Assembly (NCBI GenBank): GCA_003993805.1
Contig: RSEF01000001.1
Span: forward strand, 61,188,003 to 61,252,002
Source: Himantopus leucocephalus
Taxonomy: Eukaryota > Chordata > Aves > Charadriiformes > Recurvirostridae
Reading direction: 5' to 3'
Length of the DNA stretch: 64,000 bases
Positions 48,401-64,000 of the stretch are shown here, in pieces. Both the position numbers and the translations under genes were made by a program. Numbering within the stretch: the first letter of the stretch is position 1; every line of letters begins with the position of its first letter. Below the pieces are notes generated by a model, which saw only the letters and a program-made list of their open reading frames with translations, was not told where the DNA came from and made no database searches.

Positions 48401-51145
48401 GTTGTATTATTTTAAGGAAAACACCACTCCTTTATTAAATGCAGAATTACTATGAGCAGCTACAGTTAATCTCCAGTGTTTCAGCTGTGAGTACCTTTAA
48501 AGTGTCAGCCTCGTTTACTGTGAGCTGTTAATCAGTGCCCTGAGCGACCTGATCTAACATAGAAGTTAGCCCAGCTTTGAGCAGAAGGTGGACCTGCTAA
48601 CTTCATGAGGTTCCTTCTGACCTGAATTAGTCTACAGTTGAATATGTACGCGCATGGTTCATCTGTTCTCTCTGTATACCTATCTATGGAAAAAGAACAT
48701 AGAACCAGAATGTTTTCCTGGCATATTCTTTATATTTTTACTTCCGATTTTTTTTTTAGATTTAATCACAGTCACCTCATACCTACATGCTCATTTTCAT
48801 TAATCTCATAAAACTGGACAACCTCAGCTTCTCTTTCATCACTAACGTCTAACTTTATAGCCACAAGTCTCTTTTTCTTCTTTTCCTCACAGCTTGAACA
48901 CTCTTCTTAAGGTGGCATGTTCTTTAGACAAGTGGTGTCCATCTATCAATAAGTCTCTCCCCAATCTCCTTTTCTGAATGACACCTTTATTTTGTGACTT
49001 GCAAGACATTGGATATGAAGCACTCTGGCAGTTCGGTTGCACAAAGGTCTACCCCTTAACATAAGTCATACGTATTTCCAGGACAATGAGCTCACAAAAT
49101 GCCACTGCAGTACTGAGGTCAGTGACACCGAGCACTCCGTGAGAAAGAGGTAGAAAGCTAACATGGAAAGCCTATTTTTGGAATCAGTATCATCTCAGAC
49201 AAGGAAATTAACTACCAAAGGTAATTACTTCTTAATTAAGGTAATCATAAACAGCTGAAATCATGGATACCTGTATGATATGGCAAATCAATAGTCTGTC
49301 CTAGACACCTCAGCAGGACAGACACAAGGAAGAATACCAATGATTGGCTTATACAGGGCCTGAACCTAACCTGGTTTGAGAAGGTGTGGGTGTGTGAAGG
49401 GGCTGGGCTGGCCCAAATACCGGTTTGGAATCTTCTTCTGCTGGGCAGGCTGGATGGAAAATCTCCGGAGAGCACATGACTTGCAAACTAGAGGAAAAAA
49501 AATGCACCATGTCAAGGTAAAAAGACCTTTCCAGTTAGCAAACTTCAGAATTATACTTCAGTCATCTGACTCTTAGTAACATTCATTGACCTTACAGGAC
49601 TTAAATATCTTAAGTTAAAGATATGTAAGCAAAGTTAAAAAACTTAACTTTTCAATTTGTTGTGTACCCTAATTGTTTATGAAACAACGTGTACACAACT
49701 CAACTAGTGATCAAATATTCATAAAACAGATCGAAGGAAATTAACATATGCGAAACCTGACAATCCAGCAAGAAAACCTGGAAAGCTATGTTGGTTTGCA
49801 CATGCCCGATACCTGCACTTGTTCTCCCTCCCTTGCTTCCCTCAAACTGCAGGGCTTGAAGTGCAATGCCCGTATATCGTCTCTTCTTGACTATGTCTTC
49901 AAAAATACCACTCATATGGAACAACTATACAGTTTTCAAGGCCTTCCCAGTTCAACAGGTTTATACAGTGATGCAATTTTTTCTTCTGTATGAAGGATAC
50001 TCAAGAGTCCCTGTTTATGTATTTAACTTACTTGACAGTAGCATTAGCCAAATTGAAAACAGTTTCTCAGCATAGTTACACATCCCTCTTCCACATTCAC
50101 ACATAGCCAAAGCAGACAAGTTTTAAACAGAAGTACAAGTGTGCATTTGGGAGCTGGGGGTATGCAGGGTAAGACAACAGCAAAAAATATCATTGCCACA
50201 AACTTTACCAACTTTGTAATTTTCAGTCACAGCCTTTTGCAGCTAAAGAATTGCTTGTGTCTAGATACAAGTCATCAGAAACGTGGAAGGAGATGGTAGT
50301 CAGTTTCCTAATATCTACCAGCTGATGTTTTGGAAACTGGTTCTCTTTTGCATCACTTCCCATGTGCCTACTACAAAATCAATTCATGCTACCATAGCAT
50401 GGCACTGGATTCTTAGGATAATCAACTCTTCACAGACATAAGCAAGTATAACACAAGCAGTGCAGCTGTCTGCCTTTCAGGGGGCTGAGACTCAGAAACT
50501 TGCAGCAGAACATATAGACTGTGGATCTTCTGTGGGAGCGCATGATTAGCCACTAATTGATGATTACTTATCCATGACAACTGATAATCATAACATACAG
50601 CATGAACTGTGTTGATAATTGACTGGAGTGACAGTCTGGAGACCCAGACAGTGAAATATAATTACAGCTTTTTGTGCAGTTTTAAAATAGAGGGTTTTCA
50701 CTGTTTCACTCCCCCTACAGAAAACAAATAGGATAGCTTGCAACGAGACAAGGGAACACAACAAGCGTTAAATAAAGCACTATTTTGAAGACAGCAAGAA
50801 GCTTCCCACATCGTTGCCTTCTCTTTCAAATAACAAGCCGTTCTTCCCTCGGGTTCAACCGTGACCGGGCCCACAGCTTCGCTGCCGGAGAAAGCCGCTT
50901 TCCCGCGCCCCTCGCACCCACAGCGAACCGGGTGGGGGGGAAAGTAAGGGCTCTAAGCGGCGGTAACGCCCAGCGTGCCCCGGGCGGTCAGTTACCAGAG
51001 CCCCGGGGGGGCCGGACAGGGCCCACGGGCACCGAGCGNGGGGGGGGGGGGGGGGGAGGAGGAGGCAGTGGAGGAGTCTCTGACCTGAGAAGCCGCGCCA
51101 GCCCCTCACCGCCGCGATAAGCCCCTGGGCCGGAAAGCGCGACAT
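36054..51145 (-). CDS. XPNPEP3: XPNPEP3, mitochondrial X-Pro aminopeptidase 3, complete, ten coding exons
   Basis: XPNPEP3 (aminopeptidase P3, family M24B) removes an N-terminal residue when proline is second. It acts mainly in mitochondria, where the yeast homologue Icp55 trims imported proteins; human loss causes a nephronophthisis-like disease. Ten minus-strand exons total 1524 nt and give 507 residues, the same length as the human protein. The N-terminus ([20 protein letters not shown]...ALRRFS) is arginine-rich with almost no acidic residues, as in a mitochondrial presequence. The aminopeptidase P N-domain (about 60-200) includes [20 protein letters not shown]. The pita-bread domain follows, with metal ligands D330, D341, H424, E451 and E475 in LLDGG, VSDITR, HHVGHY, TIEPG and RIEDD. 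All are intact. All introns are GT-AG with matching phases. The gene is head-to-head with ST13 across a 500-bp CpG-rich promoter. Confidence 0.97.
36221..37078 (-). other. XPNPEP3: XPNPEP3 intron 9
   Basis: A 0.86 kb intron. It contains a duplicated 21-bp word GGTCTGAGGTCTATACTACTC at 36801 and 36835. Its 3' end is part of the block duplicated at 18.1-18.3 kb. Confidence 0.85.
37079..37199 (-). CDS. XPNPEP3: XPNPEP3 coding exon 9
   Basis: Encodes residues 413-452, [20 protein letters not shown] through MVITIEP, plus one base of G453. It carries metal ligands H424 and E451. Acceptor TGCTAG, donor GTAAAA. No clear copy of this exon remains in the duplicated block near 19 kb. Confidence 0.96.
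37200..38703 (-). other. XPNPEP3: XPNPEP3 intron 8
   Basis: A 1.5 kb intron. The part at about 37640-37870 has a diverged copy at 19.3-19.55 kb. No nested gene was seen. Confidence 0.85.
38704..38887 (-). CDS. XPNPEP3: XPNPEP3 coding exon 8
   Basis: Completes R351 and encodes residues 352-412, [15 protein letters not shown] through TDSHFFK. The segment after LKELGILK is one residue longer than I recall for the human protein. Acceptor TTTCAG, donor GTACTT. Confidence 0.96.
38888..39518 (-). other. XPNPEP3: XPNPEP3 intron 7
   Basis: A 0.63 kb intron with nothing recognisable in it. Confidence 0.85.
39519..39604 (-). CDS. XPNPEP3: XPNPEP3 coding exon 7
   Basis: Encodes residues 323-350 plus two bases of R351, [19 protein letters not shown] through TWPING. 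It carries metal ligands D330 and D341. It has no long open frame of its own, so it was found by translation. Acceptor CTCCAG, donor GTATGC. Confidence 0.95.
39605..41994 (-). other. XPNPEP3: XPNPEP3 intron 6
   Basis: A 2.4 kb intron. Open frames in it are short and have no known domain. Confidence 0.85.
41995..42108 (-). CDS. XPNPEP3: XPNPEP3 coding exon 6
   Basis: Encodes residues 285-322, [17 protein letters not shown] through KNNQLIK, the start of the pita-bread fold. Phase 0 at both ends. Acceptor ATTCCAG, donor GTAAAC. Confidence 0.97.
42109..43474 (-). other. XPNPEP3: XPNPEP3 intron 5
   Basis: A 1.4 kb AT-rich intron. Nothing recognised. Confidence 0.85.
43475..43537 (-). CDS. XPNPEP3: XPNPEP3 coding exon 5
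   Basis: A 63-nt in-frame exon (phase 0 at both ends) encoding residues 264-284, [21 protein letters not shown]. Skipping it would keep the frame. Acceptor TTTCATAG, donor GTGAGT. Confidence 0.96.
43538..44398 (-). other. XPNPEP3: XPNPEP3 intron 4
   Basis: A 0.86 kb intron. Nothing recognised. Confidence 0.85.
44399..44601 (-). CDS. XPNPEP3: XPNPEP3 coding exon 4
   Basis: Encodes residues 196-263, [13 protein letters not shown] through [12 protein letters not shown], linking the N-terminal and catalytic domains ([13 protein letters not shown]). Acceptor ATTCCAG, donor GTATGG. Confidence 0.97.
44602..46444 (-). other. XPNPEP3: XPNPEP3 intron 3
   Basis: A 1.8 kb intron with an A-homopolymer broken by one N and TT (45744-45779). 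No nested reading frame of note. Confidence 0.85.
46445..46852 (-). CDS. XPNPEP3: XPNPEP3 coding exon 3
   Basis: The largest exon, 408 nt, encoding residues 60-195, [16 protein letters not shown] through NLVAKLK, plus one base. It holds most of the aminopeptidase P N-terminal domain, including [18 protein letters not shown] and [18 protein letters not shown]. Donor GTAAAA. Confidence 0.98.
46853..49370 (-). other. XPNPEP3: XPNPEP3 intron 2
   Basis: A 2.5 kb intron, AT-rich, containing a CR1 LINE fragment near 48.53-48.65 kb. No nested gene. Confidence 0.85.
48530..48650 (+). mobile_element. CR1 LINE 3'-end fragment
   Basis: The words GAGCGACCTGATCTAA, GCTTTGAGCAGAAGGTGGACC and GAGGTTCCTTCTGACCTGAATTA match the order and style of the CR1 3' region (compare the common GGTTGGACTAGATGA and GGTCCCTTCCAACC motifs). 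It lies in XPNPEP3 intron 2, antisense to the gene. Assigned from memory of the CR1 consensus. Confidence 0.65.
49371..49487 (-). CDS. XPNPEP3: XPNPEP3 coding exon 2
   Basis: Encodes residues 21-59, [10 protein letters not shown] through [12 protein letters not shown], plus one base of G60. The [18 protein letters not shown] stretch is diagnostic for XPNPEP3. The acceptor has a long T-rich tract (TTTTTTCCTCTAG); the donor is GTTAGG. Confidence 0.96.
49488..51084 (-). other. XPNPEP3: XPNPEP3 intron 1
   Basis: A 1.6 kb intron. The part nearest exon 1 is CpG-rich and includes a G-run of about 17 nt (51040-51056) next to a single N at 51039. Confidence 0.8.
51085..51145 (-). CDS. XPNPEP3: XPNPEP3 coding exon 1
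   Basis: Encodes residues 1-20 plus one base, [20 protein letters not shown]. It ends TCAG with donor GTCAGA in phase 1, which is the phase exon 2 needs. An alternative GTGAGG donor 24 nt earlier (51109) would break the frame. Start and donor are predicted from frame and resemblance to the human RGLSGCMLCS segment. Confidence 0.85.
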
Positions 51146-51424
51146 GTCGGAGGGAGGTGGCTGGCGCCGGGGCTCGGCCCAGCCCGCGCCTGCCGGGGCC
51201 TTCCCCCGCCGCCGCGCTGCGCGCTGACGCCATCAACGAGCGCCGGCGCCACAGCGGCATAGGCACCCGCGGAGGCCGCCTGTCTCGCCCGTAGGGGAGA
51301 TGCGAGGAGGAACCCGAGCCGCAGCGGCACCTCCGTAGCGAGCGGAGAGGCGGGCGACAACGCCAAGGGCGGAGGAAACAATGCCGCGCCCGGCGGGACT
51401 CGGCCGCTCGGCGGCCACCTCCGC

Positions 51425-51437
51425 TTCTAGAACGTTC
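51425..51437. promoter_or_regulatory. Perfect three-unit heat-shock element
   Basis: TTC-TA-GAA-CG-TTC, three alternating nGAAn units with exact spacing, the canonical HSF1 trimer site. It lies 209 bp upstream of the ST13 start codon and 280 bp upstream of the XPNPEP3 start codon. The motif is direct observation; binding is inferred. Confidence 0.75.
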
Positions 51438-51535
51438 CCGCCGCTGCGCGGCGAGGGGGCGGGGCCAGACCTCGGAGTGGGCGGGGGCCGGCGGGCGGGG
51501 GCGGGGCCTCGGGGTGGGCGGGGCGGGGCGGGCTG

Positions 51536-51543
51536 GAAGCTTC
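51536..51543. promoter_or_regulatory. ST13: Two-unit heat-shock half element
   Basis: GAA-GC-TTC, two inverted nGAAn units, about 100 bp upstream of the ST13 start codon. Weaker than a trimer site but it could cooperate with the one at 51425. Confidence 0.45.
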
Positions 51544-51645
51544 CACGGCGCCGCGCGGCGGTTGGGCAGGGAAGCGAGCGAGCCTCAGCTGCTGTCGCTG
51601 CCGCCTCCGCCTCCTCCTTCCCCCCGCTCCTGCCGCCGCTCCGCC

Positions 51646-59338
<7,693 letters not shown>

Positions 59339-61060
59339 AATCCCTGGATCTTAAAAATCATATCTGAATGAGAAGGATTGGATTTGGCTAACCAGTGTTG
59401 CAATAAAACAAACCATTGTACCTCTGATCTTCTTACGAAGAGAAACGGGGTGTTCTAAGGAGAACTGCTCTGTAGCCCCAAGCATTGACTTCATTCAATG
59501 ATTGGTTTATAGCACTCAGATTATATTCAGATGACCTAGTTTAAACCATCCCTCCTTGTCCAAGAGTTGCAGCCTTTTATTATAAGTATTACAGACAGTC
59601 TCCTTTAAATGAATGCTCCTGTAAGAAATTGTAATATTCCAGGAGTGTAAGAAAAAATCTGCTGTTGTGTTATTTTGGATTTTTTTTTTTTATTACTCTC
59701 AGTGAGCAAAGAGGAAGGAACTTTAACAGTTTAAGTCTGTCTTAATCCCCTTAGGACAGAAAAGTCAGCCTAGTCATGAATAGCAAAGGTGGGACAAGTC
59801 TGAAGAATTAACTGGATAAAGGCATTGTCTGCAAATACAAGTCCTTGGGTTTTTTTTAAAATGGGTTACTGACTTTAGATAGCTATTAAAATTATCGGTA
59901 TAACCATGCTAGCTAGTTACACACTGGAACTTCTGGCAGTACTACAAGTAATGTAATGTTTTGATCACCACAACTGTGCAGCAAGGATACAGTCCTATCC
60001 TTTGCACAACCTGGCATGAAGTACATATTGCAGAGGCCACAGAGGTTTTGTTACTTGCTCAATTCTTGTCCAGCACCTGTACGTAACCTATTATTTATCA
60101 TTCTGGGTATGGGAGAGCAGCTTACTGTCTGTGCTCGTGCTCTTGTCCTTTCCCAATTTGCAGGTCCTCCACTGGTTGCACTCGTGCTTCCTTGGGGCCG
60201 TGCTTACCAGGTTTCATCTATTTAGAAACTTTAGGGAAGGAATCTTGTTCCCATCACTACCTCTGTCCTACTAAATGCAAGCCATCCAGAATATGTAAAT
60301 GCAGAGTTATAAATCAGTGAAGGGGAGAATACCCAACAAAATTGCAGCTCTGTGTACGGAGTCTGTTTGAGTCCTTACATGCTTACTGATTAAAATTTCT
60401 TGGCCAAAGTCCTGCTGTTTCTGGAGAGGTGATGACTATTCCTTCACCATATACTGTAGTCTTCCATCTTTTCTTGTATTCTTTTCTTTAAACAAACAAA
60501 CACACGCCCTCCAAAAAAAACCAAACAACCAAAAAACCAAACGAAAAGCTGTTGTCGTGGTTTCATACTTCCATGTTTTTGAGGCTTGTGATACGGAGAA
60601 AAAGGTGAAGTAATTGGAGCAGACAGAACATTCTTCTAATGCTTGTGGGTTAACAGCATGGGTGTCCTTGAAGCAGTCTGTGCTGATGGTGTTCAGTTGA
60701 TTTGTCTACCAATAAAGACATTTGTTGCTTTTGTTTGTCTTAGACAAAACATTATCTTTCTGTGGAAAAATGACCATAGTTACCTGCTCACCACTTGAGT
60801 CTCAATGTTTATGTTACTCTTTTGTAATTCTGTATCTTAAGCCATAGCTGATGTTACCATTTTTAAATAGATCTGGATTGGTGTAGGAACTCAACAACAG
60901 TTGCAAAAAATAAATCCCCAAATGCTTTTTCTCATACTAATGACACTGCAGGATGAAATGTGAATCTTTTTGCTTAAGAAATATAGTTCTGAATACTTCT
61001 CTTAGCCTTTAAAAATAAAGTATGGTTTTGAAAAATAAAGCTTTTTGGGTTTGTGTAACT
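59339..61060 (+). other. ST13: ST13 3' UTR (predicted)
   Basis: AATAAA signals occur at 59402, 60711, 60909, 61014 and 61034. The last is followed by the GT-rich stretch TTTTTGGGTTTGTGTAAC, the best cleavage context, so a main 3' end near 61.06 kb is inferred. Tandem signals suggest alternative polyadenylation. Confidence 0.7.
61034..61039 (+). terminator. ST13: Likely distal ST13 poly(A) signal AATAAA
   Basis: AATAAA with a GT-rich element 7-20 nt downstream and a second AATAAA 20 nt upstream. Inferred without transcript data. Confidence 0.6.
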
Positions 61061-64000
61061 TTCTGATAAAGCCTATTTTGTTTAAATTAAACATGGAAGT
61101 GCTTCAATTAAACTGTATGTATATAACTTGTGGTTTAAATTGGAACTAAATGCTTAAGGGCTGGTCTTAGTGACCAAATGAACTCAAGTTATGATTGAGC
61201 GTTGCAGTGTGCCTGGCTCTTGATCTCCTGTTCCTCAGAGGAGATACTTGAAGTAGGTCACCCCTCAGTCTAGGCTGAAACTCAACTTCTTCATTCAAGC
61301 TCGTGCATATGCGCTGTGCATGACTTAGAACATCTTCAATTTATTCCCTACGCTTTCCTGTTACTCCGTCTTGGCTGTTTGTGTCTGTCTGCCTGTGACT
61401 AGTCAAAAGTAGGAAGTTACTACTAGCTAGTAGAAATGGTCTTATCTGTGTCCTGCTTGCTTACACATCAGTTGCCCTTATTCAGAGCTGGTTGCCTCAA
61501 GAAAAAATTCTACCTAATTTTGGTGTTAGCATTAGCAATCTAGCTGAATTATTGTGATCCTTTGGGAATGTACATCCCACGACTCCCTTGGTGTGCGTGG
61601 TTTTTTGTTTTTAATGTTATCCAGTAAGTTAATTGAGGAGATGTCTGGACTCCTCTCAGTTCCCCAAGTAGGCATGTGGACATCTCAGCAGCTAAACTGG
61701 TTTGAACAGAAGTGTGAGTGCAGAAAGTTAATTGCCCAGGAGATGAGCAAAGGTGATAAGTTCCAAGTGTGGGGTGTAAGTAGTTATATGAGGAATTTCT
61801 TATTTTCAGTGCTTGCTCCAGCATTTACTGGCAGCTCCTTCAGGTTATTTGCTTCCATTGCAGCACAGAGTAGGGGTGGTTCTTACAAGTACAGGCAGGA
61901 ATCAACTCAGCTGACAATTTGACTCTAAGAGCTGCCAGTGTGTATGAATGGTTCAGCTAGCAGAGTGCAGCATCTGAGGTGCTGACCCAGGTTCAGGTGT
62001 GCATTTCTGCCATTTGAAGCAAGTTAGGTACTGCGGTGTTTGGCCAATCCACTGCCACAGATTAGATGACCTGGTCTGTGAGAGAGTATGATGATACACC
62101 TGCAGCTGACTGCTAACAGAGGGTTATAGCTTTGTTGTGTGCGTGAGTTTGCCCTCTGTGGTTCAATTGCCACCACAAGGGAAAATAAATGTCAGGTCAG
62201 ATGCCACTTCCAGACTGTGAGCCCTACTGCATTGTAATGTGGAGAATGCAAAGCTTGGTGCCTTTACCAGATTATTTTTTTTTTTTAATTTCTCGTGCGT
62301 CAATGTTGGGCTGTGAATAAAAGCTGTTTGTCAAAGTGGCTTGATTTGTCTTTGATCAGATGGGCAGGAGCCAGATTGTCTCAAATCTCAATGAAGGCAG
62401 GTGGCACAAGGCTGCCAGAGGCAGACTGGGTGAATAAATGAGTATTAAAGCACGGTGTAAAGGTAAAACTATGTTGCAGAAACCGCTTGTTGCAAGTGGC
62501 AAGCAGTAATATATGTAGTTTAACGTATCTGTCTTTAAACGCCACTTCATTCTTTTTCGTTACCTTCAGGGCCTTTGCATAAAGCTCGTACAAGCCACAC
62601 TCCTATATGTCTGTACATCACTGTTCTGTGAGACGTGAGAGCAAACAATATTGTTATGGGAGCTTGTAGCAACTGCTGTCTGAGCAGAATCCTTCACCAA
62701 AAGGGATGGGAGGTTGTGGACTCAGCCAGGGTGAGTTGGAGCCAGGTCAGCTTTGGCATGTACCTTCCTATGCATCGTGGCATGCTCCTGCCTGGAAGTT
62801 TCTGGAGCCCCTTTGAAATCCCACAGGGCATCTAGGCGGAGGGATACTGCAGTGCTGTCAGGCTTGTGGGGCAAGCGGGTTGTTGGGAACAGTAGTAGAG
62901 GCTTGGTGGTAGTTTCCTTTCTTTGGCTGCAGGGTAATCTGATAGTGGTGGTACAGAAGTGGATTGGCATCCTCAAGCAGGATCAGAGCTTTGTAGAGGT
63001 GGGCCTTAACCGTACTTGATACATGACAGAGTGAGGGCAGCATTGTGGAAAAGTAATTCTGAATTACCAAAGAGCTGAAATGGAGTAAAAATGGCAACTT
63101 CAAGCTAGATGCAGAGACCACTGCATTGAGTACTACGGGACAAGTCATAGGAGGTCAGTAGTATGATATAACCAAAAGCAAATACAGGAACAGTTTCAAT
63201 GTGACAAAGAAAAGAAGCGGGTCAGGTGGTGGCTGGTGGATCTGTGCTATGGAGCAACAAAAAGTTCGGGTGACTTTGGGCTACAAATAGTTGATCACCT
63301 TGTGAATAAGAGCTTAGGTAAGTCATGTTCTCCTGGTGTGGTCCTCACAAACAGGAACTTTACGTGAGACAAACCTTCCTTCACCCCCACTGACTGGAGG
63401 TCCTATTGAATGTAAATACTGAGGACTTTCCTGTAAATCTGAATCTTGATGACTAACCAAATCAAGATGTTAACTTGTAATCTTGCTAAAGAAGTGTCAT
63501 TACTGTACCTGTCTGATGTACAAATATGCTTCTGAAATGTATATTCTAGATGGATGGTCTCAGACAAGCTTGAGATCTTGTCAATAAATAAATGTATTTG
63601 CAGAATGTGTTACGGCTCTTTTTGTAAAGTAAATGGGTAACAAACTTTGGCACCTTTGTTGTTGCACACATTTACTAAACTCAGGATTTTTTTATAATGT
63701 GCAAACATTTCAGTAGCTACAAAGAATACAAGTTGCTACTAGGTGTAAATAAATTAAATGTGAAAGATAACAGGATTGGAGATAGCAGTTTATCTTGGAC
63801 TTTCTTCCTGAAGTACAGCAGCTGAAGCAGTCAGGTGGTAAGCATAATGTGTATAGAACAAAGGTATTCAGAAAGAAAAGGTACTTATTTGTGAATTATA
63901 AAGTAGATAGAGGTGAGGTCTAAATCAGCTAATAGGGAAGGGAATTCCATTACTGAAACCTTTAGTTTTCTAAATCTAATGTTCTCACTGGAGGGTAAGA
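61061..64000. other. Sequence downstream of ST13, no gene recognised
   Basis: No exon or CpG island was recognised. In the human map SLC25A17 follows ST13 in the same orientation, so it may start beyond the right edge; none of its coding sequence is visible here. AATAAA signals with GT-rich context at 62316 and 63583 could mark longer ST13 transcripts. Confidence 0.55.

Noticed and set aside
62356..62593. Possible first exon of SLC25A17 downstream of ST13
   Set aside because: The translated frames do not resemble a mitochondrial-carrier family protein (no PX[DE]XX[KR] motif) and there is no CpG island in this interval.

Overview
The window is nuclear DNA of a vertebrate, almost certainly a bird. 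Genes are split into short exons with GT-AG introns, the promoters are CpG islands, and the recognisable repeats are a few CR1 LINE fragments, the typical avian retroelement. Three orthologues are identified by translating their exons: RBX1, XPNPEP3 and ST13. They are neighbours on human chromosome 22q13, so the window is a conserved syntenic block read in the opposite orientation to the human map.

Layout: 1-2.6 kb is non-coding sequence downstream of RBX1. RBX1 is on the minus strand at 2.64-14.43 kb. All five coding exons are present and give a 108-residue RING-H2 protein. Its CpG-island promoter covers about 13.9-15.3 kb and contains a 31-N gap. From 15.3 to 35.6 kb no intact gene is seen. 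This interval holds a decayed partial copy of the 3' end of XPNPEP3 (about 17.7-19.6 kb), a possible old DNA transposon and small repeats. XPNPEP3 is on the minus strand at 35.59-51.15 kb. Ten coding exons join to a complete 507-residue mitochondrial aminopeptidase P3. ST13 is on the plus strand from 51.65 kb and starts 500 bp from the XPNPEP3 start codon, so the two genes share a head-to-head CpG-island promoter. Exon 1 of ST13 runs into a 100-N gap that has swallowed the exons for the acidic and TPR regions. The last four coding exons and the 3' UTR follow, to about 61.06 kb. From 61.1 to 64 kb no gene is recognised.

The three genes are housekeeping genes and do not form a pathway: RBX1 is the RING subunit of cullin-RING ubiquitin ligases, XPNPEP3 is a mitochondrial X-Pro aminopeptidase, and ST13 (Hip) is an Hsp70 co-chaperone. 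The most interesting observations are the XPNPEP3 pseudogene copy 18 kb downstream of the working gene, a perfect three-unit heat-shock element in the shared XPNPEP3/ST13 promoter, and the assembly gap that would make automated annotation report a broken ST13. I did not find a novel multi-gene system here; the window is mostly ordinary introns and intergenic DNA.
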